DNA of 64,000 bases from an uncultured Pelagibacteraceae bacterium (GTDB taxonomy: Bacteria > Pseudomonadota > Alphaproteobacteria > Pelagibacterales > Pelagibacteraceae). This document shows, piece after piece, positions 19,695 to 29,193 of the stretch; within the stretch, counting starts at the first letter, position 1; each line of letters starts with the position of its first letter. Where the stretch lies: NCBI GenBank assembly GCA_902523515.1, contig CABYZT010000006.1:18339-82338 (forward strand), given 5' to 3'. A model generated the notes under the pieces. That model worked only from the letters and a program-made list of their open reading frames with translations. It made no database searches and was not told the DNA's origin. The position numbers and the translations under genes were made by a program.

Positions 19695-19712
19695 ATGTAA
19701 TATAATATTTGA

Positions 19713-20174
19713 ATGTTAATAAATATTAATCCAGTTTTAAGCCCTGAATTATTATTTCATCTAAGATCTATGGGTCATGGAGAAAAATTAATTTTAGCTG
19801 ATGCGAATTTTCCTGCTAATACTTCAAATGATAAGGTAATTAGATTAGATGGAGTTGGTATTAAAGAAGCAGCCTCAGCAATCCTCTCAGTTTTTCCTCT
19901 TGATAGTTTTATTGTTACACAAGGTGGATCTCCAGCTTTGAGAATGGAAGTGGATGATCAACCAGATGAATTAACAGAGACGCATAAGGAATTTATTGAT
20001 GTAGTTAAAAATGTTTCTGGAGAAAATTGGAAAGTTGGTTCAATATCTAGACAAAATTTTTATGAAGAAGCAAAAAAAGCATACTGCATAGTTACAACTA
20101 CAGATGCTAGACCTTTTGGATGTTTTGTTTTAACCAAAGGTGTAATTTTACCAGATGGCAAGGTTTGGTCATAA
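19713..20174 (+). CDS. RbsD/FucU family sugar mutarotase
   Basis: INPVLSPELLFHLRSMGHGEKLILADANFPA is the family N-terminus; TTDARPFGCFVLTKGV. Confidence 0.92.
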   Translation: MLININPVLSPELLFHLRSMGHGEKLILADANFPANTSNDKVIRLDGVGIKEAASAILSVFPLDSFIVTQGGSPALRMEVDDQPDELTETHKEFIDVVKNVSGENWKVGSISRQNFYEEAKKAYCIVTTTDARPFGCFVLTKGVILPDGKVWS

Positions 20175-20184
20175 AATTTAACAA

Positions 20185-21096
20185 ATGAAACCTATTTCTA
20201 TATTAGGAGTTTTTGTAGCAGATTTATGTTTTATTGGAGATAGAATTCCCAGCAAAGGTCAAACAATTTTAGGAAAAAAACATGTAGTAGGTCCAGGTGG
20301 AAAAGGATCAAATCAAGCGATTGCAGCTGCTAGATTAAATGGAGATGTAAGTTTTATTACCAAAGTTGGTAAAGATAGTCATTCTGAAATGGCATTTAAT
20401 CTTTATAGGGAAGCTGGAGTAAAAACTCATTCAATTATTAAGGATGAAAAACTTTTTACAGGAGTTGCTGGTATCATGATCGATAAAGATGGAAACAATG
20501 CAATCAATGTTGTTTCTGGAGCGGCTGAACATCTATTTGCTGAAGATATAGATAATAAAGTTGAAACAATTAAAAATTCAGAAATATTTTTGACACAAAT
20601 GGAAACTCCTGATGAAATTACTATTTACGCATTAAAAAAAGCAAAAGAACATAATTGTATAACTATTTTAAATCCTGCCCCAGCACGTAAAATTGATAAG
20701 GATATTTTTAAAATAATAGATTTTTTTACACCCAATGAAACAGAAGCTGAATTTTATTTAAATAAAAAAATTGAAACAAGTGAAGATATAAAAAACGCAG
20801 CTAATGAGTTGTTAAAAAAGGGTATAAAAAATGTGATTATTACTTTAGGTGAAAAAGGTATTTATTTCGCAAACGGAAAAAAAAACTTTTTCCTGGAAGC
20901 TTATAAACTAAAACAACCTGTAATAGATACTACAGGAGCAGGAGACGCATTTAATGGAGCTTTTGCTGTCGGTTTAGCAAATGATCTAGATATAAAAGAA
21001 GCCTTATCATTCGCAAATAAAGTTGCAGGTATTTCAACGACAAGATTAGGTGCTGCTTCATCTATGCCTTTTGCTAAAGAACTATCAGATAATTAA
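20185..21096 (+). CDS. ribokinase-like PfkB family carbohydrate kinase
   Basis: VGPGGKGSNQAIAAARL and DTTGAGDAFNGAFAVGLA PfkB signatures. Confidence 0.93.
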   Translation: MKPISILGVFVADLCFIGDRIPSKGQTILGKKHVVGPGGKGSNQAIAAARLNGDVSFITKVGKDSHSEMAFNLYREAGVKTHSIIKDEKLFTGVAGIMIDKDGNNAINVVSGAAEHLFAEDIDNKVETIKNSEIFLTQMETPDEITIYALKKAKEHNCITILNPAPARKIDKDIFKIIDFFTPNETEAEFYLNKKIETSEDIKNAANELLKKGIKNVIITLGEKGIYFANGKKNFFLEAYKLKQPVIDTTGAGDAFNGAFAVGLANDLDIKEALSFANKVAGISTTRLGAASSMPFAKELSDN

Positions 21097-21098
21097 AT

Positions 21099-22094
21099 CT
21101 AATTCTTTTTATTTTCAGCCATTGATAATGCAATTTTAAATGAGTTTAAAATCGGAGCTAGATTAGCCTCATTTTTTCCAGCGATAGCAAATGCTGATCC
21201 ATGTGCAGTGGTAGTTACTGGTACGGTCAATCCACCTTGAACTGTAACTCCTCTATCGAAACCAAATGCTTTAAGACCAGATTGTAACGCGTCATGATAC
21301 ATACCAACCATACAATCATGGTTTTTATTTTTATAAGCTACTACAAAAGAGGTATCGCATGGCAATGGACCATCAACATTGTAGCCAAGTTTTTTTGCCT
21401 CTTCAATCGCAGGAATTATTTCATCTTTTTCCTCTGTCCCAAATTCTGCGTGTGGATTTAGAGCTTGGATGGCAATTCTAGGATTTTTAACACCATTTAA
21501 CTCCATAACCTCATTTATTAATTTTATAGGCTTCATGATATTGTCTTTAGTAATATGTTGAGCAACTTCTTTAATTGGAATGTGAGATGTTACTCTTGCT
21601 GTCCAAAAATTATCTATTACATTAAACTCACAACAAAAACTATTTACTTCAAGTTTTTCAGCCATTAACTGCAATTCATCTGAATGTTTATTGCCTCCAA
21701 GTTTTAAACTTGTCTTATTCATTGGCGCAAAATTAATTGCATCTATTTTTTTTTCTTTAGCAAGATTTAAAGCTAAATCTAAAGCTTGTAATACACTTTC
21801 CCCAGATTCTTTTGATGGTTCCGCTAATTTATATTTATGATTTTTTCCTTTAGAAATATCTAATAAAAATCTATTTGATTTATCAAAATTTACCTCATCA
21901 AAATTTTCAACAACTTCTATATTATGTGAAATTCCTGTAATACTATTTCCACTTTCAAAAACTTGTTTTTCACCGATGATGACTATATTTGCTTTTTTTG
22001 TCATCTCATCATTTAAAAGCTTTGAAATTAATTCTGGTCCGATCCCAGCTGGATCACCAAGCAGAAGAGCAATGTTAGATTTATTTTCAGTCAT
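21099..22094 (-). CDS. PdxA family dehydrogenase (4-hydroxythreonine-4-phosphate dehydrogenase-like)
   Basis: LLLGDPAGIGPELISKLL, NPHAEFGTEEKDEI, GPLPCDTSF, GMYHDALQSGLKAFGFDRGVTVQGGL. Confidence 0.92.
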   Translation of the reverse strand: MTENKSNIALLLGDPAGIGPELISKLLNDEMTKKANIVIIGEKQVFESGNSITGISHNIEVVENFDEVNFDKSNRFLLDISKGKNHKYKLAEPSKESGESVLQALDLALNLAKEKKIDAINFAPMNKTSLKLGGNKHSDELQLMAEKLEVNSFCCEFNVIDNFWTARVTSHIPIKEVAQHITKDNIMKPIKLINEVMELNGVKNPRIAIQALNPHAEFGTEEKDEIIPAIEEAKKLGYNVDGPLPCDTSFVVAYKNKNHDCMVGMYHDALQSGLKAFGFDRGVTVQGGLTVPVTTTAHGSAFAIAGKNEANLAPILNSFKIALSMAENKKN

Positions 22095-22163
22095 TTTTTT
22101 CTTTACGTCTTGTAGCAGATTATGTTTAAATTATTAAATATAAATTAACTTAAGAGGGAAATA

Positions 22164-23138
22164 ATGAAAAAAAGCTTTAAACTATTTTTAGCAGCTGCTT
22201 TTCTAGTAACAGAATTTTTTGTTGTAGCTCTTCCATTAATGATCACATCAGCTAAAGCTGATGGTCATCCAATACAAGCAATTACACACGCTGGTTTTGG
22301 TGGTGGAACTGACGTTACTACTAGAATGATGTTATTAAGAGCAAGAAGAGTCCTTAAGCAAGACATGCAATTAGTAAACAAAAAAGGTGGTGGTGGAGCA
22401 GCATCTATGGACTACATGATGTCATTACCAGCTGATGGAAATCACACTTTAACTTGGACAACAGGTCATGCTGTATCAATGGCTTTAGGTAAAACTAAAG
22501 TTAAGTTAAGTGATATGCAACCACTTGCTAGAGGAACTGATGATCCTCAATTATTTGTTGTTAATTGTAAAAATGATATCAAGGATGCTAAAAAATTCAT
22601 TAGCACACAAAAATCAAAATCACTAAAATATGGAACTACTCATACCGGTGGTATTGATGATGTTAGTGCAATCGCATTTACAAAAAAAGGTGGATTAAAA
22701 GATCCAACTATAGTTGCTTACAAAGGTGTTGCGCCAATTAAAACTAACCTTATCAAAGGAGATATTGACGTAGGTGTTTTAAACTTAGGTGAAGCACTAA
22801 CTGAAATTAATGAAGGTAAACTTTGTGTTTCAGTTGTATTGGCAAATAATAGAATGGCTAAAATTGGGGACTCTCCAACAGCAAAAGAATTAGGTATACC
22901 TGTTTCTTTATCTACTGTTAGAGGTTTCGTAACTAAAAAAGGTGCTCCAGCAGACAGAGTAAAACAACTAGAGGCTGGAATGATGAAAGCTATGAGCCAC
23001 AACTACTACAAAAATTTCTTAACAGAAATTGGTCTTGATGAGACAAGTGTTGTAGGTGCAGATGAATGGGGCAAGCAAATGGAAGAAATGCTTGCTGAGA
23101 TGACTGCGCAGCTTAAAGCTTTAGGTTACATTAACTAA
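22164..23138 (+). CDS. tripartite tricarboxylate transporter substrate-binding protein (TctC)
   Basis: Signal peptide; ITHAGFGGGTDVTTRMM, YGTTHTGGIDDVSAIAF, followed by TctB and TctA. Confidence 0.88.
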   Translation: MKKSFKLFLAAAFLVTEFFVVALPLMITSAKADGHPIQAITHAGFGGGTDVTTRMMLLRARRVLKQDMQLVNKKGGGGAASMDYMMSLPADGNHTLTWTTGHAVSMALGKTKVKLSDMQPLARGTDDPQLFVVNCKNDIKDAKKFISTQKSKSLKYGTTHTGGIDDVSAIAFTKKGGLKDPTIVAYKGVAPIKTNLIKGDIDVGVLNLGEALTEINEGKLCVSVVLANNRMAKIGDSPTAKELGIPVSLSTVRGFVTKKGAPADRVKQLEAGMMKAMSHNYYKNFLTEIGLDETSVVGADEWGKQMEEMLAEMTAQLKALGYIN

Positions 23139-23155
23139 TCAAATTAAAAGTACAT

Positions 23156-23668
23156 TTGAATATGAAAAATGTACAAATACAAAAAAGGGCAAACAAAAGT
23201 TTGCCCTTTTTTTTTAGAGATGAGTTTAGAGTTTCTCTTGTAATTATTTTAATATCTGTAGCATTATTAATCACAACTTTTACTTTTGATGTTGTTCCTC
23301 CAATTTTAAATAGAGGAATACAACCAGCAACATTCCCAAAAGCGCTCTTGGTCTTAATAATAGTAATGACATTGTTAATCTATTATTTGGCAACTAAAAA
23401 TCCCTGGAAAGTTGAAAAAAAATTACCAAGATCATTCTTTCTAACTTTATCAAGTTTTGTTATTTTTGTAGTAGTTTCTAAAACACTTGATTTCTTTTTA
23501 GCAATCTCAGCTTTATCTATCTTTGTTTCATATTGTTGGGGAGAAAAAAGATTATTTTATTTATTACTAGTTGGGATTATTTTCCCAATTATTGTTTTTA
23601 TATTTTTTGAAACCATTTTAGGTTTAAGATTTCCCCCAGGAATAATTACTAACATTTACTATAGTTAA
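23156..23668 (+). CDS. tripartite tricarboxylate transporter small membrane subunit (TctB)
   Basis: Small 4-TM protein between tctC and tctA; RGIQPATFPKALLVLI. Start uncertain: TTG 23156 or ATG 23162, both upstream of an internal terminator-like hairpin. Confidence 0.85.
   Translation: MNMKNVQIQKRANKSLPFFFRDEFRVSLVIILISVALLITTFTFDVVPPILNRGIQPATFPKALLVLIIVMTLLIYYLATKNPWKVEKKLPRSFFLTLSSFVIFVVVSKTLDFFLAISALSIFVSYCWGEKRLFYLLLVGIIFPIIVFIFFETILGLRFPPGIITNIYYS
23181..23215 (+). terminator. intrinsic terminator/attenuator-like hairpin inside the 5' coding end of tctB
   Basis: AAAAAAGGGCAAAC-aaaa-GTTTGCCCTTTTTT, 14-bp perfect stem running into a 9-T tract; coding frame reads RANKSLPFFF. Confidence 0.85.
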
Positions 23669-25150
23669 ATGGATAATTTATTATTAATGCTGGCACCACT
23701 TTTCAGTTCTAAACTATTATTAGTTTTATTTTTTGGAACTTTATTTGGTTTGATATTGGGTGTGTTGCCAGGGTTAGGACCAACAACAGGTGGAGCATTG
23801 ATTTTACCTTTCACAATGACTCTAGATCCATTATCTGCAATTGTTTTATTAACTTCTATTTATTGTGCAGGAACCTATGGTGGTGCAATAACTGCTGTAC
23901 TTATTAATACACCAGGGACCCCAGCAGCTGCAGCTACTTGTTTAGATGGCTATCCTTTAGCACAAAAAGGTGAAGCTGGAAGAGCTTTAGGTATGGCAAC
24001 AGTCTCAAGTACTGCTGGAGGTATTTTTAGTGTCGTTATATTAGTTTTCTTTGCTCCTATACTAGCACAACTTGCTTATGAGTTTGGTCAGCCAGAATAT
24101 TTTGCATTAGCAATATTTGGTTTAACGATGCTTGCTTCAATAGGTGAAGGTAGTCCAATTAAAAATTTAATCGCAGGTGCATTTGGAATATTGATTTCTA
24201 CAGTTGGAAAAGATTTTATGACTTCAATCGACCGTTTTACTTTTGGGATCAATGAGTTAACTGAAGGGATAGGATTTATACCAGTAGTGGTTGGACTTTT
24301 CGCAATGAGTGAAATGTTAACTCAATCGACTTTAATCAATCAAGTGTTTAACAGAATAGCTTTAAAAGCAATTAAGCTTCCTAGCAAAGATGATTATAAG
24401 AAAACTTGGAAAACAATACTACGATCAAGTGGGATTGGATCATTTATTGGAGTTCTTCCTGCAGAAGGTGGAACAGTTGCGTCTTTAATTGGTTATTCTG
24501 AAGCAAAGAGATTTTCAAAAAATCCAGAAGAATTTGGAAAAGGATCTATTGAAGGCATTGCTGGTGCTGAGGCTGCAAATAACGCAGCCACAGGTGGTGC
24601 GATGGTTCCAACATTAGCGCTAGGTATTCCTGGTAGCGCAACAACAGCGGTTATACTTACGGGATTGATTATTCATGGTGTTAGACCTGGACCAGATTTG
24701 TTTAGAGAGCAGCCAGATTTCTTATATGGAATTTTTGGCGCCATGCTAATAGCTAATATCCTTTTTTTTATTTTTGGATTTTTTGGAGCAAAAATATTTG
24801 CAAGAATTACTTTAGTACCTAATAAAATCTTATGGCCAATGATATTTGCAGTTTCAGTATGTGGAACTTATTCTCTAAATCAATCCATAATAGATGTTTG
24901 GATAATGTTATTTTTTGGAGTGCTAGGTTTCTTTATGAGAAGATATGGTTTTTCAGTAGTACCAGTAATTATTGGATTAATTTTGGGTGAGTTAGTTGAA
25001 GGAACTTTAAGACAATCTCTAGTTATATTTGATGGTAATTGGCTAATGTTTTTCACAAGACCGATTGCTTTAACATTCTTTATTTTGTCTTTAATTGCTT
25101 TGGCTTTTCCTTTAATAAGATCGAGAAAATTAAAAAAAAATTATGATTAA
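23669..25150 (+). CDS. tripartite tricarboxylate transporter large membrane subunit (TctA)
   Basis: GTLFGLILGVLPGLGPTTGGALILPFT and YGGAITAVLINTPGTPAAAAT TctA signatures. Confidence 0.95.
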   Translation: MDNLLLMLAPLFSSKLLLVLFFGTLFGLILGVLPGLGPTTGGALILPFTMTLDPLSAIVLLTSIYCAGTYGGAITAVLINTPGTPAAAATCLDGYPLAQKGEAGRALGMATVSSTAGGIFSVVILVFFAPILAQLAYEFGQPEYFALAIFGLTMLASIGEGSPIKNLIAGAFGILISTVGKDFMTSIDRFTFGINELTEGIGFIPVVVGLFAMSEMLTQSTLINQVFNRIALKAIKLPSKDDYKKTWKTILRSSGIGSFIGVLPAEGGTVASLIGYSEAKRFSKNPEEFGKGSIEGIAGAEAANNAATGGAMVPTLALGIPGSATTAVILTGLIIHGVRPGPDLFREQPDFLYGIFGAMLIANILFFIFGFFGAKIFARITLVPNKILWPMIFAVSVCGTYSLNQSIIDVWIMLFFGVLGFFMRRYGFSVVPVIIGLILGELVEGTLRQSLVIFDGNWLMFFTRPIALTFFILSLIALAFPLIRSRKLKKNYD

Positions 25151-25892
25151 GTACGATTTAAATAATCGAGTGGCAGTTGTTACTGGTGGAGCCCAGGGTT
25201 TTGGTTTAGCAATAACTGAAAGATTTATTAAAGCAGGAGCTAAAGTTGTAATCTGGGATATTGATGAAAATGCTGCTAAACAAGCGATTGATAAAGTTAA
25301 ATCAGAAAACCTAAGTCATCAGGTCGTAGACGTAACTAATTTTGAAATAGTAAATAAAAATTTAGAAGAAGTAGAGAAAAATTATGGAAAAATAGATATT
25401 TTTGTAAATAACGCAGGTATCGCAGGTATGAATACCACTGTCGCTGAATATCCTTTAGATGAATGGAAAAAAGTAATGAACTTAAATTTAAATTCAGTTT
25501 TTTATTGTTGTAAAGCAGTCGTTCCATTTATGTTAAAAAATGATTATGGAAGAATAGTAAATATTGCATCTATTGCGGGAAAAGAAGGCAATCCTAACGC
25601 AAGTGCATATAGCACCTCAAAGGCTGGCGTTATAGGTTTAACAAAATCTCTAGGTAAAGAGCTAGCGCAAAAAAATATAGCTGTGAATTGCGTAACCCCA
25701 GCAGCAGCTAAAACAAGAATTTTTGATCAAATGACTGAAGAACATATAAATTATATGTTATCAAAAATTCCTAGAAACAAATTTGCTAAAGTTGAGGAAT
25801 TAGCATCATTAGTTACTTGGTTAGCTAGTGAAGAAAATTCATTTTCGACAGCTGCAGTTTTTGATTTAAGTGGTGGAAGAGCAACATATTAG
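25143..25892 (+). CDS. short-chain dehydrogenase/reductase
   Basis: VVTGGAQGFGLAI, NNAGIAG, YSTSKAGVIGLTKSLGKEL. Confidence 0.93.
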   Translation: MIKYDLNNRVAVVTGGAQGFGLAITERFIKAGAKVVIWDIDENAAKQAIDKVKSENLSHQVVDVTNFEIVNKNLEEVEKNYGKIDIFVNNAGIAGMNTTVAEYPLDEWKKVMNLNLNSVFYCCKAVVPFMLKNDYGRIVNIASIAGKEGNPNASAYSTSKAGVIGLTKSLGKELAQKNIAVNCVTPAAAKTRIFDQMTEEHINYMLSKIPRNKFAKVEELASLVTWLASEENSFSTAAVFDLSGGRATY

Positions 25893-25894
25893 TT

Positions 25895-26797
25895 ATGCAA
25901 GTAGGTATTGATGTAGGAGCAACAAAAATTGAGAGTGTTGTACTTGAAGAGAATGGGAACGAAAAACATAGATCAAGAATATCGTGTCCAAAGGAATATA
26001 CTCAAATTGTTACTGCGATAAGAGATATACATAGAAAATTAGAGCAAGATTTTAAACAAGAACTACCAATTGGTGTGTGTCATCCAGGAGTTCATTCTCC
26101 TCAAACAGGATTAGTAAAAAATGCTCCAAATATAACTTGGTTAGAAAAAAAACCATTTCAAAGTGATCTACGTAAAGCTCTTGGAAAAGAAGTGTTTTGT
26201 GAAAATGATGCAAATTGTTTTGCTTTATCTGAAGCTATAGATGGAGCTGGTACACATTATAAAATCGTATATGGAATTATATTAGGCTCAGGAGTTGGAG
26301 GTGGTTTGGTGATAGACAAAAAAATTATTACTGGCTCTAATGGAGTAGCAGGGGAATGGGGACACAACCAAATTCCATATTTTGCAGCTAAGAAAGAAAA
26401 TTTTGATTCAAGTAATGCTAGAGAAGCAGAAATTGAAAGTTTTTTATCTGGTTTAAGTTTAGCAAAAAGATTTAAGAAACTTTATGGAAAAAATTTAAAA
26501 ACAAATGAAATTTTTGAATTAAATAGAAAACATGATCTAGATGCTGAAAGATTTATTGATGATTTTAAAGTAAATTTAGCAATGTCTCTTTCAAGCATCA
26601 TAAATATTTTAGATCCTGATGCTTTTATATTTGGAGGAGGAGTTTCAAACGAAATTGATTTTTTGCATGAAATAGATTCATTGGTTAGAAAATTTGTTAT
26701 TGGAAGAGAGTATGAGGGTGTTTTTTTAAAACCCAGATACGGAGACGCTAGTGGAGTTAGAGGCGCTGCTAGATTAGGTAGAAGCGCGACATATTAG
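25895..26797 (+). CDS. ROK family protein (sugar kinase)
   Basis: GIDVGATKIESVVL, CENDANCFALSEA, GSGVGGGLVID, GVAGEWGHNQIP. Confidence 0.92.
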   Translation: MQVGIDVGATKIESVVLEENGNEKHRSRISCPKEYTQIVTAIRDIHRKLEQDFKQELPIGVCHPGVHSPQTGLVKNAPNITWLEKKPFQSDLRKALGKEVFCENDANCFALSEAIDGAGTHYKIVYGIILGSGVGGGLVIDKKIITGSNGVAGEWGHNQIPYFAAKKENFDSSNAREAEIESFLSGLSLAKRFKKLYGKNLKTNEIFELNRKHDLDAERFIDDFKVNLAMSLSSIINILDPDAFIFGGGVSNEIDFLHEIDSLVRKFVIGREYEGVFLKPRYGDASGVRGAARLGRSATY

Positions 26798-26988
26798 AAC
26801 TTCAACTTAAAGTAGAAATAAAAAAAATAAATTTTTTTTTTATTTAAAAAAATATTGATAAATAAGGAAAAAAATCAATTACAACTTTTAGTAGTATAAC
26901 GTTTTTTTAGTTATCAATTGGGATTTATTCTACTTATAGTTTCGTTTTTATAAAAATAGTTAACTAAATAAAAAGAGGAAGAGAAGAT

Positions 26989-28245
26989 ATGAAAAAACTA
27001 ATGATCGCTTTAATTACATTAGCGTTCACATCTACTTCATCAATTGCAGGACCTAAGATAGAGGTATTGCACTGGTGGACGTCTGGTGGTGAAGCTGCTG
27101 CACTTAAAGTTTTAAAAGATGATTTCGCTGCAAACGGTGGTGAATGGATGGACATGCCTGTAACAGGTGGTGGTGGAGACGCTGCTAACGTTGCATTAAA
27201 AGCAAGAATCGTTGCTGGAGATCCTCCATCTGCATCTCAAATTAAAGGACCTACAATTCAAGAGTATGACCAAGAAGGTGTTGTAGCTCCATATAACATT
27301 GATGAAGTTGCTAAAGCAGAAGGTTGGGACAATTTATTAGACCCAATGATTGCAGCAATTCATAAGTGTGAAAATAATAGCGGACCTTATTGTGCTGCTC
27401 CAGTAAACATTCACAGAATTGACTGGATGTGGGCAAACAAAGCTGTATTTGATGCAAACGGTATTTCAGTTCCAACTACTTGGGATGAGTTAAATGCTGC
27501 TGCTGAAAAATTACAAGCTGCTGGAATAATTCCGTTTGCACATGGTGGCCAAGCTTGGCAAGATGCTACAGTATTTGAAGCAGTTGCTATGGGTATTGGA
27601 GGAAATAACTATTACAAAAATTGTTATGTAGATCTTAAAGAAAGCTGTTTAAGAAGTGAAACAACAGTTAAAGTTTTTGATCAAATGAGAAAACTACAAG
27701 GGTTTACTGACGAAGGTAGTCCAGGAAGAGACTGGAACGTTGCTACTGGTATGGTTATTGAAGGAAAAGCTGGTTTCCAAATTATGGGTGACTGGGCAAA
27801 AGGTGAATTTACAGCTGCTGGAAAAGTTCCAGGTGTAGATTACTACTGTGCTGCTACCCCTTCAAACAATGGATACTTATATAACGTAGATAGTTTTATC
27901 TTTTACAAATCTAGCGATCCAGATAAACAAGCTGGCCAAAAGTTATTAGCTAAGCTTATGATGGGTAAAAACTTCCAAAAAGTTTTCAACCTATACAAAG
28001 GTTCTATCCCGGCACGTTTAGATGTATCAATGGATGAATTTGACAAATGTGCAAAAACATCTAATGCAGATATCAAAACTGCAGGTGAGAGCGGTGGATT
28101 AGTTCCAAGCTTTGCTCATGGTATGGCTCAAGGAAATACTATGAAAGCTGCCCTACAAGATATCATTACAGAGCACTTTAACTCTGATATGTCATCTGTA
28201 GATGCTGCTAACGCTTTAGCTGACTCAGTTTTAGCTAATATGTAG
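26989..28245 (+). CDS. extracellular sugar-binding protein of ABC transporter (SBP family 1)
   Basis: Signal peptide; IEVLHWWTSGGEAAALKVL, PVNIHRIDWMWANKAVFDANGI, GKAGFQIMGDWAKGEF. Confidence 0.94.
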   Translation: MKKLMIALITLAFTSTSSIAGPKIEVLHWWTSGGEAAALKVLKDDFAANGGEWMDMPVTGGGGDAANVALKARIVAGDPPSASQIKGPTIQEYDQEGVVAPYNIDEVAKAEGWDNLLDPMIAAIHKCENNSGPYCAAPVNIHRIDWMWANKAVFDANGISVPTTWDELNAAAEKLQAAGIIPFAHGGQAWQDATVFEAVAMGIGGNNYYKNCYVDLKESCLRSETTVKVFDQMRKLQGFTDEGSPGRDWNVATGMVIEGKAGFQIMGDWAKGEFTAAGKVPGVDYYCAATPSNNGYLYNVDSFIFYKSSDPDKQAGQKLLAKLMMGKNFQKVFNLYKGSIPARLDVSMDEFDKCAKTSNADIKTAGESGGLVPSFAHGMAQGNTMKAALQDIITEHFNSDMSSVDAANALADSVLANM

Positions 28246-28257
28246 TACACCAAAATT

Positions 28258-28292
28258 AAAAGGCCACTTTTGATTAAGTGGCCTTTTTTTTA
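28258..28292 (+). terminator. intrinsic terminator after SBP gene
   Basis: AGGCCACTT-ttgatt-AAGTGGCCT followed by T-tract. Confidence 0.9.
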
Positions 28293-28317
28293 AATCTAAA
28301 AATAAAAAATATTTATA

Positions 28318-29193
28318 ATGTTCAAGTGGTTAGAAAAAAATTTACCTAAAATTGTAATGGCCCCAGCTGTTGGTTTGATTGGCTGGTTTGTTTATGGATT
28401 TGTACTTTGGACTTTATATATATCTTTTACCAATTCTAAAATTCTACCAAAGTATGAACTTTGGGGATTTGGACAGTATGAAAAACTTTGGGCATCAAGA
28501 AAATGGCTTATTGCAGTAGATAATTTGCTTATTTTTACAGCACTATTCTTGATCTTCTGCGTTGTTATAGGAATAATTCTTGCAATTTTTTTAGATCAAA
28601 AAATCAGAGCAGAGGGTTTGCTAAGAACGATTTATTTATATCCAATGGCGCTATCTTTTATCGTTACAGGAACCGCATGGAAATGGATATTAAATCCAAC
28701 TTTAGGTATCCAAAAAATGTTTAGAGACTGGGGTTTCGAGAACTTCACCTTTGATTGGTTAGTAGATAGGGAGATGGCCATTTACACCATAGTTATTGCA
28801 GGTGTTTGGCAATCTGCAGGTTTTGTGATGGCGCTATTTTTAGCTGGATTAAGATCAGTAGAAGATGAAATTGTTAAGGCAGCAAAAATAGATGGCGCAA
28901 GTTTATTTACCGTTTACTGGAAGATTTTACTTCCAATGATGAGACCTGTATTTTTTACAAGTTTTGTAATTTTAGTTCATATATCTATCAAAAGTTACGA
29001 TCTTATTGTAGCACTGACACAAGGTGGACCAGGTATATCAACAACTATGCCTGCTTTATATATGACACAAACTGCATTTCATAAAAGCCAGGTTGGTTTA
29101 TCTGCAGCGAGTGCGATGATGATGTTTATGGCTGTAGCTGCTGTAATTATCCCATATTTATATTCAGAGTTAAGGAGAGAGAATGCAAGATAG
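28318..29193 (+). CDS. sugar ABC transporter permease 1
   Basis: Multi-TM with EAA-like loop VEDEIVKAAKIDGASLFTVYWKILLPMMRPVF. Confidence 0.93.
   Translation: MFKWLEKNLPKIVMAPAVGLIGWFVYGFVLWTLYISFTNSKILPKYELWGFGQYEKLWASRKWLIAVDNLLIFTALFLIFCVVIGIILAIFLDQKIRAEGLLRTIYLYPMALSFIVTGTAWKWILNPTLGIQKMFRDWGFENFTFDWLVDREMAIYTIVIAGVWQSAGFVMALFLAGLRSVEDEIVKAAKIDGASLFTVYWKILLPMMRPVFFTSFVILVHISIKSYDLIVALTQGGPGISTTMPALYMTQTAFHKSQVGLSAASAMMMFMAVAAVIIPYLYSELRRENAR

Noticed and set aside
22718-23002. 94-aa antisense ORF over tctC, and 25336..25527, 26964..27155, 13607..13798, 16021..16281 antisense ORFs
   Set aside because: No motifs; all lie inside supported CDSs on the opposite strand.
26798-26988. Possible structured leader in the 190-nt gap before the SBP gene
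   Set aside because: Only A/T homopolymer pairing is visible; no riboswitch core recognised.
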